Shown: positions 16,815-25,284, counted from the first letter of the stretch. The stretch: DNA of 64,000 nucleotides from Pseudofrankia nepalensis (GCF_016786305.1 NZ_JADWYV010000012.1); one strand, 5' to 3'. A program made the numbers and translations. The notes: a model not told the origin generated them from the sequence alone.

Positions 16815-17897
16815 TCACCGCGGTCCGAATGCCTCCGCGGAGCGGTGCAGGTGCGGCGGCTGAATCACCGGCAGGTCCAGGTGGGTCCGAAGGCCGGGCG
16901 GCGCGGCGACGACGGCGGGGATCGCGTTGACCACCGCCATCGCCGTCCAGATCCGGCCCCAGTAACCGATGTCGCCGTCCGGCCCGGGCTCGGTCGGCTC
17001 GTAGTTCACCCGGAACGAGGGCAGCCCGGTGAAGTACAGGGCGTACTTGGCGTTCTCGTACCCCCAGTCGGGGTCGGTGGTGTCGTCCATCCGCCAGTAG
17101 GACCGGAAGATCACCACTGGCTTGCCGCCGTTCCAGACACGCCATTCGAGGCGCATCCCGGCGACATGCCCCTTCTTGATCGAGCCGGCCCGCACGGTGA
17201 CGTCCCGGACCGCGACCGCCGTGTCCCACACGAAGTCGTAGTCCTCGACCTCGATACCCAGGCCCGCGGCGAGCAGGTAGATCGACTCCTTGAAGGTCCG
17301 GTCCATGGTGGCGAACATCCGCGGCGGGTTGGCCTTCAGGTCCGCGGGACCGCGGCCGAAGCCGAGGCCGTCGAACATCATCGCCGCCGAGGGATGGTTG
17401 CGGAAGTCGCCGACCTCCTGCACGACGAGCTCGTCGATGCGCGACGTCAGCCGGGCGAACGTCAGCGGCAGCAGGTCGCCGGCGAACCCCGGATGAATCC
17501 CGGAACCGAACAGCGACACCCCACCCTCCTGGCACGCCGCCTCGAGCCGCTCCCGCAGGTCGGCGTTCAGCGCCTCGGGGAACGTGAAGCCGGACGGCGT
17601 CACCAGGTTCTTGCCGCCGCGCAGGATCCGGACGATCTCGTCGACGTCCACGTACAGCGGCGCGTAGTTGACGCAGTCGGCGTCCAGCGCCAGCAGCGCC
17701 TCGGCGTCGCGCGTCGCGAGCACGCCGATCGGGTCGATCCCGGCGAGCTCGCCGACGTCCCTGCCGTCCTTCTCGTCCGACGTGACGTAACAGCCGACCA
17801 CCTCGAACGCGGGGTTGTCGACCAGGTGCCGGACCGCGATCTGCCCGATGCTGCCCATCGCCCACTGGATGACCCGCAGCGGTGGTGAGGTCGCCAT
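16815..17897 (-). CDS. DapB-like NAD(P)-dependent reductase of actinobacterial type
   Basis: This 360-residue protein begins with a Rossmann motif (VIQWAMGSIGQIAVRHL) and resembles the proteins annotated as dihydrodipicolinate reductase-like or amine dehydrogenase-like in mycobacteria and relatives. A second conserved part includes GSGIHPGFAGDLLPLTF and DELVVQEVGDFRNHPS. It is longer than true DapB and lacks the clear DapB substrate motif, so a role in lysine synthesis is unlikely. The ATG at 17897 has AGGAG eight bases upstream. A TCTAGA site lies directly before that. It probably reduces or oxidises an intermediate of the catabolic block. Confidence 0.78.
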   Translation of the reverse strand: MATSPPLRVIQWAMGSIGQIAVRHLVDNPAFEVVGCYVTSDEKDGRDVGELAGIDPIGVLATRDAEALLALDADCVNYAPLYVDVDEIVRILRGGKNLVTPSGFTFPEALNADLRERLEAACQEGGVSLFGSGIHPGFAGDLLPLTFARLTSRIDELVVQEVGDFRNHPSAAMMFDGLGFGRGPADLKANPPRMFATMDRTFKESIYLLAAGLGIEVEDYDFVWDTAVAVRDVTVRAGSIKKGHVAGMRLEWRVWNGGKPVVIFRSYWRMDDTTDPDWGYENAKYALYFTGLPSFRVNYEPTEPGPDGDIGYWGRIWTAMAVVNAIPAVVAAPPGLRTHLDLPVIQPPHLHRSAEAFGPR

Positions 17898-17907
17898 GGT
17901 CGAGCTC

Positions 17908-17924
17908 CTAGTCTCTAGACGTTT
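17908..17924. promoter_or_regulatory. TCTAGA candidate operator next to the ribosome site of the DapB-like gene
   Basis: The sequence CTAGTCTCTAGACGTTT contains TCTAGA at 17914-17919. It is only 17 bases upstream of the ATG and abuts the AGGAG ribosome site, so a bound repressor would block both transcription and translation starts. The match outside the core is weaker than at 14976 and 20976. Confidence 0.4.
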
Positions 17925-18027
17925 CGGGCGCTGGGGCCGTGGCCTGGGCACCGGCCCCGCGCCCGCGCGGCGCGGTGGGGCGGGGCGGAGGTCCGGCGAC
18001 CGGCGCCCCGCCCGCTATACAGATCCC

Positions 18028-18043
18028 ACATAGCTCTATATGT
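18028..18043. promoter_or_regulatory. Palindromic candidate operator upstream of the VOC gene
   Basis: ACATAGCTCTATATGT has perfect 5-bp arms (ACATA/TATGT). It aligns with the site before the Rieske gene through the shared string AGCTCTA and flanking A/T positions. It ends 7 bases before the GTG start of the VOC gene, which implies a very short or absent leader there. Confidence 0.5.
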
Positions 18044-18050
18044 TTCGGAC

Positions 18051-18467
18051 GTGACGAGCGCAAGACTCCACCATGTCGTCTACTGCGTCCAGCCCGAGAA
18101 CCAGGAGCGGGCCGCCGACTTCTGGCGCGATCTCGGGCTGACGTTCCACGAGGTGCCGCTGGCCGAGGAAGGCATCCGGGTGCTCCTCGACTGGTCCGCC
18201 GGCGTCGAGATCGTCTCGCCCGCCGAGCCCGCGGGCACGGAGACGGCTCGCTTCCGGGCGTTCCTCGACGAGCGGGCCGAGGGCGTCTACTCGGTGGTGG
18301 TCCGCGCCGCCGACGTCGAGGGCCCCATCTCGGTCGCCGCCCGGCACGGCGCCCGGGTCCGCTACCAACAGCACCGGGAGGTGGGCGACGTGGTGGTCGA
18401 CGAGGCCGACCTCGAGCCGGTGTGCGGCATGGCGGTGACGCTGCTGGCGACCAACCTGCCCGACTGA
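18051..18467 (+). CDS. VOC (glyoxalase/bleomycin resistance) superfamily protein
   Basis: This 138-residue protein has the paired beta-alpha-beta pattern of the VOC fold: LHHVVYCVQPENQERAADFW at the start and VYSVVVRAADVEGPISVAARHG in the second half. Metal ligands of the fold are plausible at the histidine near residue 8 and acidic residues near the strand ends (GVEIVSP). The start is GTG at 18051, just downstream of a palindrome. It may be an epimerase, dioxygenase or lyase of the surrounding pathway; the family is too broad to say more. Confidence 0.72.
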   Translation: MTSARLHHVVYCVQPENQERAADFWRDLGLTFHEVPLAEEGIRVLLDWSAGVEIVSPAEPAGTETARFRAFLDERAEGVYSVVVRAADVEGPISVAARHGARVRYQQHREVGDVVVDEADLEPVCGMAVTLLATNLPD

Positions 18468-18635
18468 CCGGACGGCGTCGTCCAGGTATCGGGCAGCGGC
18501 AGGTATCGGGCAGCGTCGTCGCCAGGTGACGAGCGCCGACGTCTCGCCGGGCTCGCCGATGCCTGTGCCGCCGCCGGGGCGCTCGGCAAAGGAGCCTGGC
18601 CGCGGGACGGCAGCCTGGTACCTGGCCATCAGAAG

Positions 18636-18651
18636 ATCTATATGTATAGAT
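18636..18651. promoter_or_regulatory. Perfect palindrome ATCTATA-TG-TATAGAT upstream of peptide ORF and second SDR
   Basis: This 16-base site has perfect 7-bp arms around a 2-base centre. It lies about 170 bases upstream of the short frame at 18819. The arm sequence ATCTATA also occurs in the site at 14981-14993 read on the same strand (AGATCTAT). It is the most symmetrical member of the candidate operator set. Confidence 0.55.
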
Positions 18652-18818
18652 GCCTTTGGCGAGGCGCCAGGGCAGGAGCGCGGAGCCGTGTCGGGCCGGC
18701 GGGCCGACGGGCTCCCCCGAGTCGGAGGTGTGGCGATGCGCTTTCCCCGCGGGCACGGAGATCGGCCTCGACAGGCGCGGTCGACGGCCTTCTTAGACGC
18801 GAAGGACGGTGGTTCACG

Positions 18819-19019
18819 ATGACCTGGCCGAGGCTGACCGACAGGGATCTGGCGCGGACGGACGGCGGCGGGCCGTCGCCGACGCCCCGCGCCGGCGGCG
18901 GGCGATCGTCCGGTAACGGCAGCGGGTTCGAGGCCGGCAGCGGATGCGACGCCGGCGGCGGGTTCGAGGCCGGCAGCGGGTTCGGGGCCGGCGGCGTGCG
19001 CGCTGGGGCCGCCGCGTGA
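18819..19019 (+). CDS. Short Gly/Ala-rich ORF (66 aa) translationally coupled to second SDR
   Basis: The frame starts with ATG about 12 bases after GAAGGA and encodes 66 residues, beginning MTWPRLTDRDLARTDGG. A low-complexity stretch of Gly, Ser, Glu and Ala follows, with a GFEAGSG-like repeat. Its TGA overlaps the GTG of the SDR gene (GTGA). The same plan is seen at the paralogous SDR at 10454. No domain is recognised. It may be a leader that couples translation, or a small partner protein. Confidence 0.5.
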   Translation: MTWPRLTDRDLARTDGGGPSPTPRAGGGRSSGNGSGFEAGSGCDAGGGFEAGSGFGAGGVRAGAAA

Positions 19020-19888
19020 AGCGCGTCGTCGTGGTCGGGGCTTCGAGCGGCCTGGGGCGCAGCATCGCGCTCGGCCTCGCCAGGCAGGGAAAGCAGGTGG
19101 CGATGCTCGCCCGCCGCCGTGAGCGTCTCGACGCGGCGGCTCGGGAGGCCGGTGGCGGGGCCGTCGCGGTCACCTGCGACGTCACCGACGAGACGTCCTG
19201 CCACGACGCGGTGGCCGAGGCCGCCGCCGCGCTCGGCGGCATCGACGGCCTCGTGTACTCCACCGGCCTCATCACGATCATGCCGCTCGAGCAGATCAGC
19301 GCGGCCAAGTGGGCCCAGTTGTTCGCGACCAACGTCACCGGCGCCGCGCTGGTCACCGCGGCCGCCCTGCCTCACCTGGCCCGCGCGGGCGGCTCCGCCG
19401 TCTACCTGTCGTCGATCAGCGCGTCGCAGGGCCCGCCGTGGCCGTTCGTCGGCGGGTACGCCGCGAGCAAGGCGGCGCTCGACAAGCTCATCGAGGCCTG
19501 GCGCGTCGAGCACCCCCACGTCGGCTTCACGCGCCTCGCGATGGGCGACTGCCTCGGCGGCGAGGGTGACTCGGCCACCGGCTCGCTCGCCGGCAACGAC
19601 CCCGAGCACATCGGCCAGGCGGTCACCGAGTGGCAGCGGCTTGGCTACCTGACCGGTCACTTCATCGACGTCGACCACCTGGTCGATATCACGGCGGCCA
19701 CCCTTCACTGCGGGGCGAGCAGCTCGATCCCGTCCTTGACGCTCGTGCCGCGCATTCCCGCGACGTCAGCCGGTACCGCGGCCGCGCCCGTCGCCGTCCC
19801 GATCTCCATCCCGGCGATCCCCGCCCCCGCCCCCGCGCCCGCGACGCAGGCCTCCCTGGAGGACCGAGGCCCAGGCGGCGCTCGCTGA
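19016..19888 (+). CDS. SDR family oxidoreductase, paralogue of the SDR at 10454
   Basis: This 290-residue protein has GASSGLG at residues 8-14, the catalytic Ser region (YLSSISAS), Tyr148 and Lys152 (YAASK). It is clearly a paralogue of the earlier SDR, with the same overall length of the core and a shared subgroup feature (VYSTG where NNAG is expected). A C-terminal tail of about 40 residues rich in Ala and Pro (IPAPAPAPA) is extra. The GTG start overlaps the stop of the short frame upstream. It converges with the Rieske oxygenase gene. Confidence 0.84.
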   Translation: MKRVVVVGASSGLGRSIALGLARQGKQVAMLARRRERLDAAAREAGGGAVAVTCDVTDETSCHDAVAEAAAALGGIDGLVYSTGLITIMPLEQISAAKWAQLFATNVTGAALVTAAALPHLARAGGSAVYLSSISASQGPPWPFVGGYAASKAALDKLIEAWRVEHPHVGFTRLAMGDCLGGEGDSATGSLAGNDPEHIGQAVTEWQRLGYLTGHFIDVDHLVDITAATLHCGASSSIPSLTLVPRIPATSAGTAAAPVAVPISIPAIPAPAPAPATQASLEDRGPGGAR

Positions 19889-19967
19889 TCAACGGCAGGC
19901 TCGACGCCGTCGAGGGCGGCCGCGCCCTCGACGGCGTCAGCCCACCGGCGGCTGGTGCCTGTGGTGG

Positions 19968-20963
19968 CTACTGGCCAGGTGGGATCTCGTAGAACTGGGT
20001 GGCCCAGCGACGGTAGGCCATGTAGGGCTTGGCGTCCTGGGTGGCCAGTTTGGGCTGGTCGATGTAGGCCTGGTACCGCCAGATCTCGAGGTCGTCCTCG
20101 AGCGTGGAGAGGAACTCCTTCTCGATGCGTTCCAGGACGTCCGGCGGCGGGGTGTCGGAGGTGTCGCCGGGCAGGCGGGGCCACCAGATCGAGTAGAACA
20201 TGTCCGAGCAGCCGTCCTCGACCGGCGTGGTCGCGAAGATGAGACGGTAGTTGTCGACGCCGTCGAAGGCACTGATCGCGCCGCCGAGGCCGAACAGGTA
20301 GCTGTAGATCCGCAGCGCCATCGCGTCCGGTTCGGTGCTGCGCCTGTTGGGCCAGCCGGTCTCGAACAGCCATCCGTGGTCGTCGTGCTCCCAGTTGAGC
20401 AGGACCGGGGTGACGCTGGCGTGGTGGACGTACTGGAAGTGCATGCTGTCGGCGGCGTTCTCGCCCGGGATCTGCGGGTGCACCGGCTCGCGTTCCTGCT
20501 TGCGGGACATGGCCGGCGAGGGCGGGTAGTAGGCGGCCGGGTCGGTCTCGAACTGCGGGAACACCGTGAAGATGTCGGGCATCTCCCAGCGGGGCTCCTC
20601 GCCGTGGGGCTGGTGCCAGACGAACACGCAGCCGTGCTGCTCGCGCACGGGCCAGACGCGTAGCTGGGCGCCGCGGTTGGGCTGGTCCTGGTACGGGATG
20701 TAGCGGTTGCGGCCGTCGGGGCCCCAGCCCCAGCCGTGGAACGGGCACTCGATGCAGTCGCCGTTGACCTTGCCGCCGTGGCCGAGGTGCGCGCCGAGGT
20801 GGCGGCAGTGGGCCGCCAGGACGTGGAGTTCGCCGTTGTCGTCGCGGTAGGCGACGAGGTCCTCGCCGAAGTACCGCAGCGAGCGCACCTGGCCGGTGGG
20901 GAAGTCGAGCGACCAGCCGATCATGAACCAGCCGGTGGGCTTCCAGGTGAACGGAACCTTCAT
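19968..20963 (-). CDS. Rieske 2Fe-2S non-heme iron oxygenase (KshA-like)
   Basis: This 331-residue oxygenase component hydroxylates or cleaves a ring or terpenoid-type substrate with O2. The Rieske cluster ligands are Cys53-x-His55 and Cys73-x2-His76. The mononuclear iron site region is NAADSMHFQYVHH at 169-181, with the bridging Asp172 and the histidines 175 and 180/181. Length and layout resemble ketosteroid 9-alpha-hydroxylase oxygenase (KshA) more than the larger two-subunit dioxygenases. No ferredoxin reductase gene is nearby, so the electron donor must come from elsewhere. The promoter carries one of the best TCTAGA sites. Confidence 0.87.
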   Translation of the reverse strand: MKVPFTWKPTGWFMIGWSLDFPTGQVRSLRYFGEDLVAYRDDNGELHVLAAHCRHLGAHLGHGGKVNGDCIECPFHGWGWGPDGRNRYIPYQDQPNRGAQLRVWPVREQHGCVFVWHQPHGEEPRWEMPDIFTVFPQFETDPAAYYPPSPAMSRKQEREPVHPQIPGENAADSMHFQYVHHASVTPVLLNWEHDDHGWLFETGWPNRRSTEPDAMALRIYSYLFGLGGAISAFDGVDNYRLIFATTPVEDGCSDMFYSIWWPRLPGDTSDTPPPDVLERIEKEFLSTLEDDLEIWRYQAYIDQPKLATQDAKPYMAYRRWATQFYEIPPGQ

Positions 20964-20975
20964 GTGACGTCCCTC

Positions 20976-20996
20976 GCTAAAGCTCTAGATTTATCC
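20976..20996. promoter_or_regulatory. TCTAGA-centred candidate operator upstream of Rieske oxygenase
   Basis: GCTAAAGCTCTAGATTTATCC contains TAAA and TTTA arms around GCTCTAGA. It ends 13 bases upstream of the oxygenase ATG on the minus strand. It is used here as the reference site because its arms and core are both clear. Confidence 0.55.
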
Positions 20997-21132
20997 AGGG
21001 CCAGGTCGAAGTGGCGGCAAGGGTGGTGGGTGGCCACGGCCGGCGGCCGGGCACGCGGTCTGGGTGGGTCCCCCGGGCTGGCACCGGTGCGTTGGCTGCT
21101 CGGACGGGTCACGGAAGACGGGATACCGACGC

Positions 21133-21152
21133 CGAATAATATATATATATCG
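21133..21152. promoter_or_regulatory. AT-repeat in the acyl-CoA dehydrogenase promoter region
   Basis: The run AATAATATATATATATCG stands out in a region that is otherwise above 70 percent GC. It lies about 70 bases upstream of the dehydrogenase start. It could act as a minus-10-like melting region or a degenerate member of the operator set; it lacks the TCTAGA core. Confidence 0.35.
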
Positions 21153-21222
21153 AAGGACGGCGGTGGGCCAGACGGCCTCCGCCGTCCCAGCCGAACAGCG
21201 GTCGAGCCCCGGGGAGACGTGG

Positions 21223-23616
21223 ATGGACCTGTCGTTGGACGAGGTGTCACGGGCGACGCGGGAGCTGGCGCTGGCGGTGCTCGCTCGCAACCCCGGGCTT
21301 TCGGCGGCGCGGTCGGCGGAGCCGCTGGGGCACGATCCGGCCCTGTGGGCGGCGCTGTGCGCGGCCGGGCTGCCGGGGCTCGCCGTCGCCGAGGAACACG
21401 GGGGCGGCGGTACCGGGCTGCACGCGCCGGTCGTCGCGGCGGTCGAGCTCGGCCGGGTGCTCGCGCCGGTGCCGTTCGCCGAGCACGTCGCGGCCGCGCG
21501 GCTGCTCGCCGCCGTCGCGCCGGAGCACCCCGACCTGCCCGCCGTCGTCGCCGGCGAGCTCGTCGCGACGCTGGCGCCCCGGGTGCGCGCCGCCACCGGC
21601 GTCGCCGTGCCCGCGGGGGCCGTGGCCGGTCTGGTGCTGGCGGTCGTCGACGGCGAGCTGGTCGCGGCCCGGTCAGCTCCGCCCGCCTCCGCCACGGCCA
21701 ACCAGGGCGACCTGCCGGTCGCCGACCGCGACCTGCGCGGCGCCGCGGTACTGGGCGGTTCGGCGGCGCTGGGCGGCTCGGCGGCGGTGGCCGCGTTCGC
21801 GCGGGCGCGGGCGGAGTGGCTGACACTGGTCGCGGGCTGGCTCGCCGGGCTGGCCGACGGCGCGCTGACGCTCGCGACCCGGTGGGTGAAGGAACGCGTC
21901 CAGTTCGGCGTGCCGATCGGCTCGTTCCAGGGGGTGCAGCACGGCCTGGCGGACCTGCCAGGACTGGTGGACGCGTCCACGCTGCTGGCGCGGGAGGCGG
22001 CCTGGAGCCTGGACACCGGGCGGCGGTCGGTCACCGGGGCCGACGGTGGCCAGCTCGCGGCGATGGCCGCCCTGTTCGCCGCGGACGCCGCCCGGGCGGC
22101 GGCGGACCGCGCCGTCCAGTACCACGGCGGCCTCGGGGTCGCCGTCGAGCACGACGCGCAGCTGTTCTTCCGCCGCGCCCGCGCCTATCCCGCGCTCGCC
22201 GGCGCCCCCCGCGCCCTGGCCCGCGAGCTCGGCCGCGACCTCGTCGACAGCCCGGCCGTCCCCCCTGCCGGCGCTGTTGACCCCACCGACCCCACCGGTC
22301 GCCAGGCCCCGGCGGCCGGCGGGCCACCCCAGCCCGGCGCGGACGCCACCGACGAAGCGGACGCCGCCAGCGGGACGGACTTCGCCTACAGCCAGCCGGT
22401 CGGCGCGTTCGCCGCCGAGGTGCGGACGTTCGTCCGGTCCTGGCTGACCGACGAGGTCCGCCACGAGGCGCGCTGGACGGGCACCGTGCACGTGCCCGCG
22501 CTGCACCGGGCCCTGGCCGAACAGGGCTGGCTCGCCGCCTCGGCGCCCGGCGGGCGCGCCGCCCGCGACCCGTACGAGCTGGCCGCGCTGTTTCGCGAGC
22601 TGGAGCTCGCCGACGCCCCCTACCACGGCATCGGCACGACCATGATCGTCGCCGGGGTGCTCGACCAGATCGGCGGCCCGAAGCTGCGGACCGAGGTGCT
22701 GCCGCGGCTGCTGGCCGGCGAGGCGACCGCGGTGCTCGGCTACTCCGAGCCGGGCGCGGGCTCCGACGTCGCGGCCGCGCGCACCCGGGCCACTCCCACC
22801 GACGACGCGCACACCGCCTGGCGGATCAACGGCCAGAAGATGTGGACCACCCTGGCCCACACCGCCGCGCACTGCCTGCTGCTGACCCGCACGGACCCCG
22901 ACCTGCCCAAGCACCGCGGCCTGACGATGTTCCTGGTGCCGATGGACACCCCGGGGATCACCATCCAGCCCATCCACACGATCGCCGACGAGCGGACCAA
23001 CATCGTCTTCTACGACGACGTGATCGTCCCGGACTCCTGCCGCGTCGGCGAGGTGAACGAGGGCTGGCGGGTCATGGCGATCGGACTAAGCCTGGAACGC
23101 GGCGTCATGGGCAGCACCGCGATGCTCGAACCGCTGCTCGCCGCCGTCACGGCCTGGGCACGGGTGCCCGGGCCCGCGGGGCACTGGCCCGACGGGGAAC
23201 GCCCCGCCGACGACCCGGCCGTACTGACGGCGATCGCCCGAGCCCGGGCCGACGCCGAGGCCGCCTTCCTGCTCACCCAACAGACCGCCTGGCTGAATAT
23301 CTCCGGTCAGCCCGCGGCGGTCGCGGGCACCATCGCGAAACTGTTCGCCTCCACCGCCTACCAGCGCGCCAGCCGCGAGCTCCAGGACGCCGCCGGCCTC
23401 GGCGGCATCCTGCGCGCCCCGGCCGGCGAGGGCATGGTCCCGCCGGCCGCCGACGGCGAGATCGAGCGCGCCGCCCGCCACTCCTGCGTCGTGACCATCC
23501 AGGGCGGCACCACCGAGATCGCCCGCAACCTCGTCGCCGAACAACGCCTCGGCCTCCCCAAGACCCGCCGGGGAACCCGATCCGCGACCACAACAGGCGG
23601 CGAGGCCGCCAGCTGA
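21223..23616 (+). CDS. Fused double acyl-CoA dehydrogenase (FadE34-like)
   Basis: This 797-residue protein joins two acyl-CoA dehydrogenase units. The first, about 1-345, includes WVKERVQFGVPIGSFQGVQH and YHGGLGVAVEHDAQLFFRRA. A Pro/Ala-rich linker spans about 346-386. The second unit has the FAD and acyl-CoA motifs GYSEPGAGSDVAAART, then INGQKMWTTLAHTA and IQGGTTEIARNLVAEQ. Mycobacterial FadE34, which acts on the steroid side chain, has the same two-in-one plan. The start is ATG at 21223 after GGGGAG. It would oxidise a bulky acyl-CoA, with the enoyl-CoA hydratase acting next. The substrate class is inferred, not shown. Confidence 0.87.
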   Translation: MDLSLDEVSRATRELALAVLARNPGLSAARSAEPLGHDPALWAALCAAGLPGLAVAEEHGGGGTGLHAPVVAAVELGRVLAPVPFAEHVAAARLLAAVAPEHPDLPAVVAGELVATLAPRVRAATGVAVPAGAVAGLVLAVVDGELVAARSAPPASATANQGDLPVADRDLRGAAVLGGSAALGGSAAVAAFARARAEWLTLVAGWLAGLADGALTLATRWVKERVQFGVPIGSFQGVQHGLADLPGLVDASTLLAREAAWSLDTGRRSVTGADGGQLAAMAALFAADAARAAADRAVQYHGGLGVAVEHDAQLFFRRARAYPALAGAPRALARELGRDLVDSPAVPPAGAVDPTDPTGRQAPAAGGPPQPGADATDEADAASGTDFAYSQPVGAFAAEVRTFVRSWLTDEVRHEARWTGTVHVPALHRALAEQGWLAASAPGGRAARDPYELAALFRELELADAPYHGIGTTMIVAGVLDQIGGPKLRTEVLPRLLAGEATAVLGYSEPGAGSDVAAARTRATPTDDAHTAWRINGQKMWTTLAHTAAHCLLLTRTDPDLPKHRGLTMFLVPMDTPGITIQPIHTIADERTNIVFYDDVIVPDSCRVGEVNEGWRVMAIGLSLERGVMGSTAMLEPLLAAVTAWARVPGPAGHWPDGERPADDPAVLTAIARARADAEAAFLLTQQTAWLNISGQPAAVAGTIAKLFASTAYQRASRELQDAAGLGGILRAPAGEGMVPPAADGEIERAARHSCVVTIQGGTTEIARNLVAEQRLGLPKTRRGTRSATTTGGEAAS

Positions 23617-23640
23617 AAGGACGCCAGCTCGACTCGGCCG

Positions 23641-23799
23641 CGCGGCCTACGTTCGCGGGCGCGGCTGGCCACACTCATCGAGCAGGGCGACGCGGCGGCG
23701 GCGGAGACGCACTGGGCGGAGCACACGCGGATCGTCGGGCGGGTCATGCTCGCGCGGCGCGCGAAGACCGTCATCGGTCTGCTGCGCCACGACTACTGA
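23641..23799 (+). pseudogene. C-terminal remnant of a FadR/FCD-type GntR regulator
   Basis: The frame reads RGLRSRARLATLIEQGDAAA then AETHWAEHTRIVGRVML, ending in LLRHDY and TGA. It aligns with the end of the broken regulator at 13118 (LVELIEAGDGPAAEAHWRSHM), so it is the last 50 or so residues of an FCD domain. There is no DNA-binding part and no start; the frame runs on directly from the stop of the acyl-CoA dehydrogenase. It is probably what is left after a deletion. Confidence 0.65.
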
Positions 23800-23885
23800 G
23801 GAACGGGCTCCCGCAACTCCGGAGACCCGTGCCGCGACCACGCCCACGTGGCGGTCCAGTGTGACTTGCACGATCCGGTAACGTC

Positions 23886-24680
23886 ATGGCAATGGATGTA
23901 GACGCTGTCGGCGAGCGTGCCCAGACCGACGACGACGCCACAGCGGACTGGCAACGACGCGTGGTCACGCGGTCGCTGCAGGAGGCCCAGCGACGCTCGA
24001 TCGACCGGGGGAACCGCTTCATCCGCGCCGCGGCGAAGGTGCTCGAGCGCTCGAACGGCGAGTCGCTGACCGTCCAGGAAGTGGCCGACGAGGCCGGCCA
24101 GTCGCTGCGGACCCTCTACCAGTACTTCGCGAGCAAGGACGATCTGCTGCTCGCGGTGTTCGAGGAGGCGATGCACACGAACGCGCGGATCATCCGGGCC
24201 GCGATCGCCGGCCTGGACGACCCGCTCGAACGGCTGGCCGGCGCGATCCTCGCGGCCGCGCATCTTCCCGCCATGCACAACAAGGCCGGCGTCGACCGCG
24301 GCCTCGTGCACCTGCGCCGGCAGCTCAGCCAGGCCGATCCCGACCTCATCGCGCGCTCCCAGGTGCCGGTGATGTCGCTGTACCGCGAGCTGATCGAGGC
24401 GGCCACGGCCGACGCCTCGCTGACCGCCCTCGACATCGAGCCGGCGACCTACTTCGTGGTCTCCGCACGAACGTCGCTGCTGACCTCGATGACCATCGGA
24501 AACGAGTACGGGGTCCGCTCACCCGACGCGGTCGATCTCTCGGTGTTCTGCCTGGGCGGCCTCGGCGCCCACCGCCCACGCGAGTGGCACCAGCAGGTGA
24601 ACGAACGCCTCGAGCTGTCTGGCGACGGACGCTCGATCCTGCGCCGCCTCGCCAGGGCGTCGAACTCCGCGCAGACCTGA
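23886..24680 (+). CDS. TetR family transcriptional regulator
   Basis: This 264-residue regulator has a TetR DNA-binding domain at about residues 38-90 (FIRAAAKVLERSNGESLTVQ then EVADEAGQSLRTLYQYFASK). It is a good candidate for the repressor that binds the TCTAGA-type palindromes, because it is the only intact TetR-type regulator inside the catabolic block. This link is an inference. Its own promoter has no clear copy of the palindrome. The ATG at 23886 is followed by a second in-frame ATG two codons later, so the exact start is uncertain by a few residues. Confidence 0.87.
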   Translation: MAMDVDAVGERAQTDDDATADWQRRVVTRSLQEAQRRSIDRGNRFIRAAAKVLERSNGESLTVQEVADEAGQSLRTLYQYFASKDDLLLAVFEEAMHTNARIIRAAIAGLDDPLERLAGAILAAAHLPAMHNKAGVDRGLVHLRRQLSQADPDLIARSQVPVMSLYRELIEAATADASLTALDIEPATYFVVSARTSLLTSMTIGNEYGVRSPDAVDLSVFCLGGLGAHRPREWHQQVNERLELSGDGRSILRRLARASNSAQT

Positions 24681-25284
24681 AAGCGCGGGCCTCACTGGCC
24701 TCCCCGGAGGAGGCGACAGGATCCTTTTATTCAATATCCCGTCAGCCAAACACCCCCGAAATAGGGTGTCAACACCGCCCCAGGCCGTTGGAATACCAAC
24801 CGGTCCCGGCCGGCGCGCTTCGCGCGGTCGTTGTCCCGCGGAAGCTTGACGCTGGCGCGGCTGTGGAGGGCGACCGCGACATCGGTATTGGGAGAACGTC
24901 TCAATCCAGGACGGCCCTCTCCGTTCGTGGACTTGTCTCGGACGAGACGCCGGCCGTATTGTGCCGGAATGGCGGATCGATCAGTCTCCCGAAATGGACA
25001 AGCTCCTGGTGACCGTCCGTCCGGGTGGGTGGAGACGACGCCCGGGGATCTCGCGGACCTCGTCGGCGGCCAGCCGGGCACCTGCCGCGCGGCGGTGAGA
25101 CCCGATCGTGCCAACCAGTTGTCGAACCGGCGATTTTCCGCCGCTTCGCGTTGGGTACCAGCTGGTGCGGGCACGACTCCAATAGTTCGGCCACGTCCGC
25201 TGGAACGCTCCGGCCAGTCCTGTTCGGCGGCTCTTCTGTCCGCGTCCCGCGGACCGATGGTGGGGGGATCTTCGAGGAGGAAGA
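24681..25284. other. Intergenic region, 604 bases, with one short hairpin
   Basis: No gene is supported here. A hairpin with arms ACACCC (24750-24755) and GGGTGT (24764-24769) around an A-rich loop may terminate the TetR gene. The local base composition drops around 24720-24780 (TTTTATTCAATAT). The end of the region carries the AGGAGGAAGA ribosome site of the LuxR gene. Confidence 0.4.
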
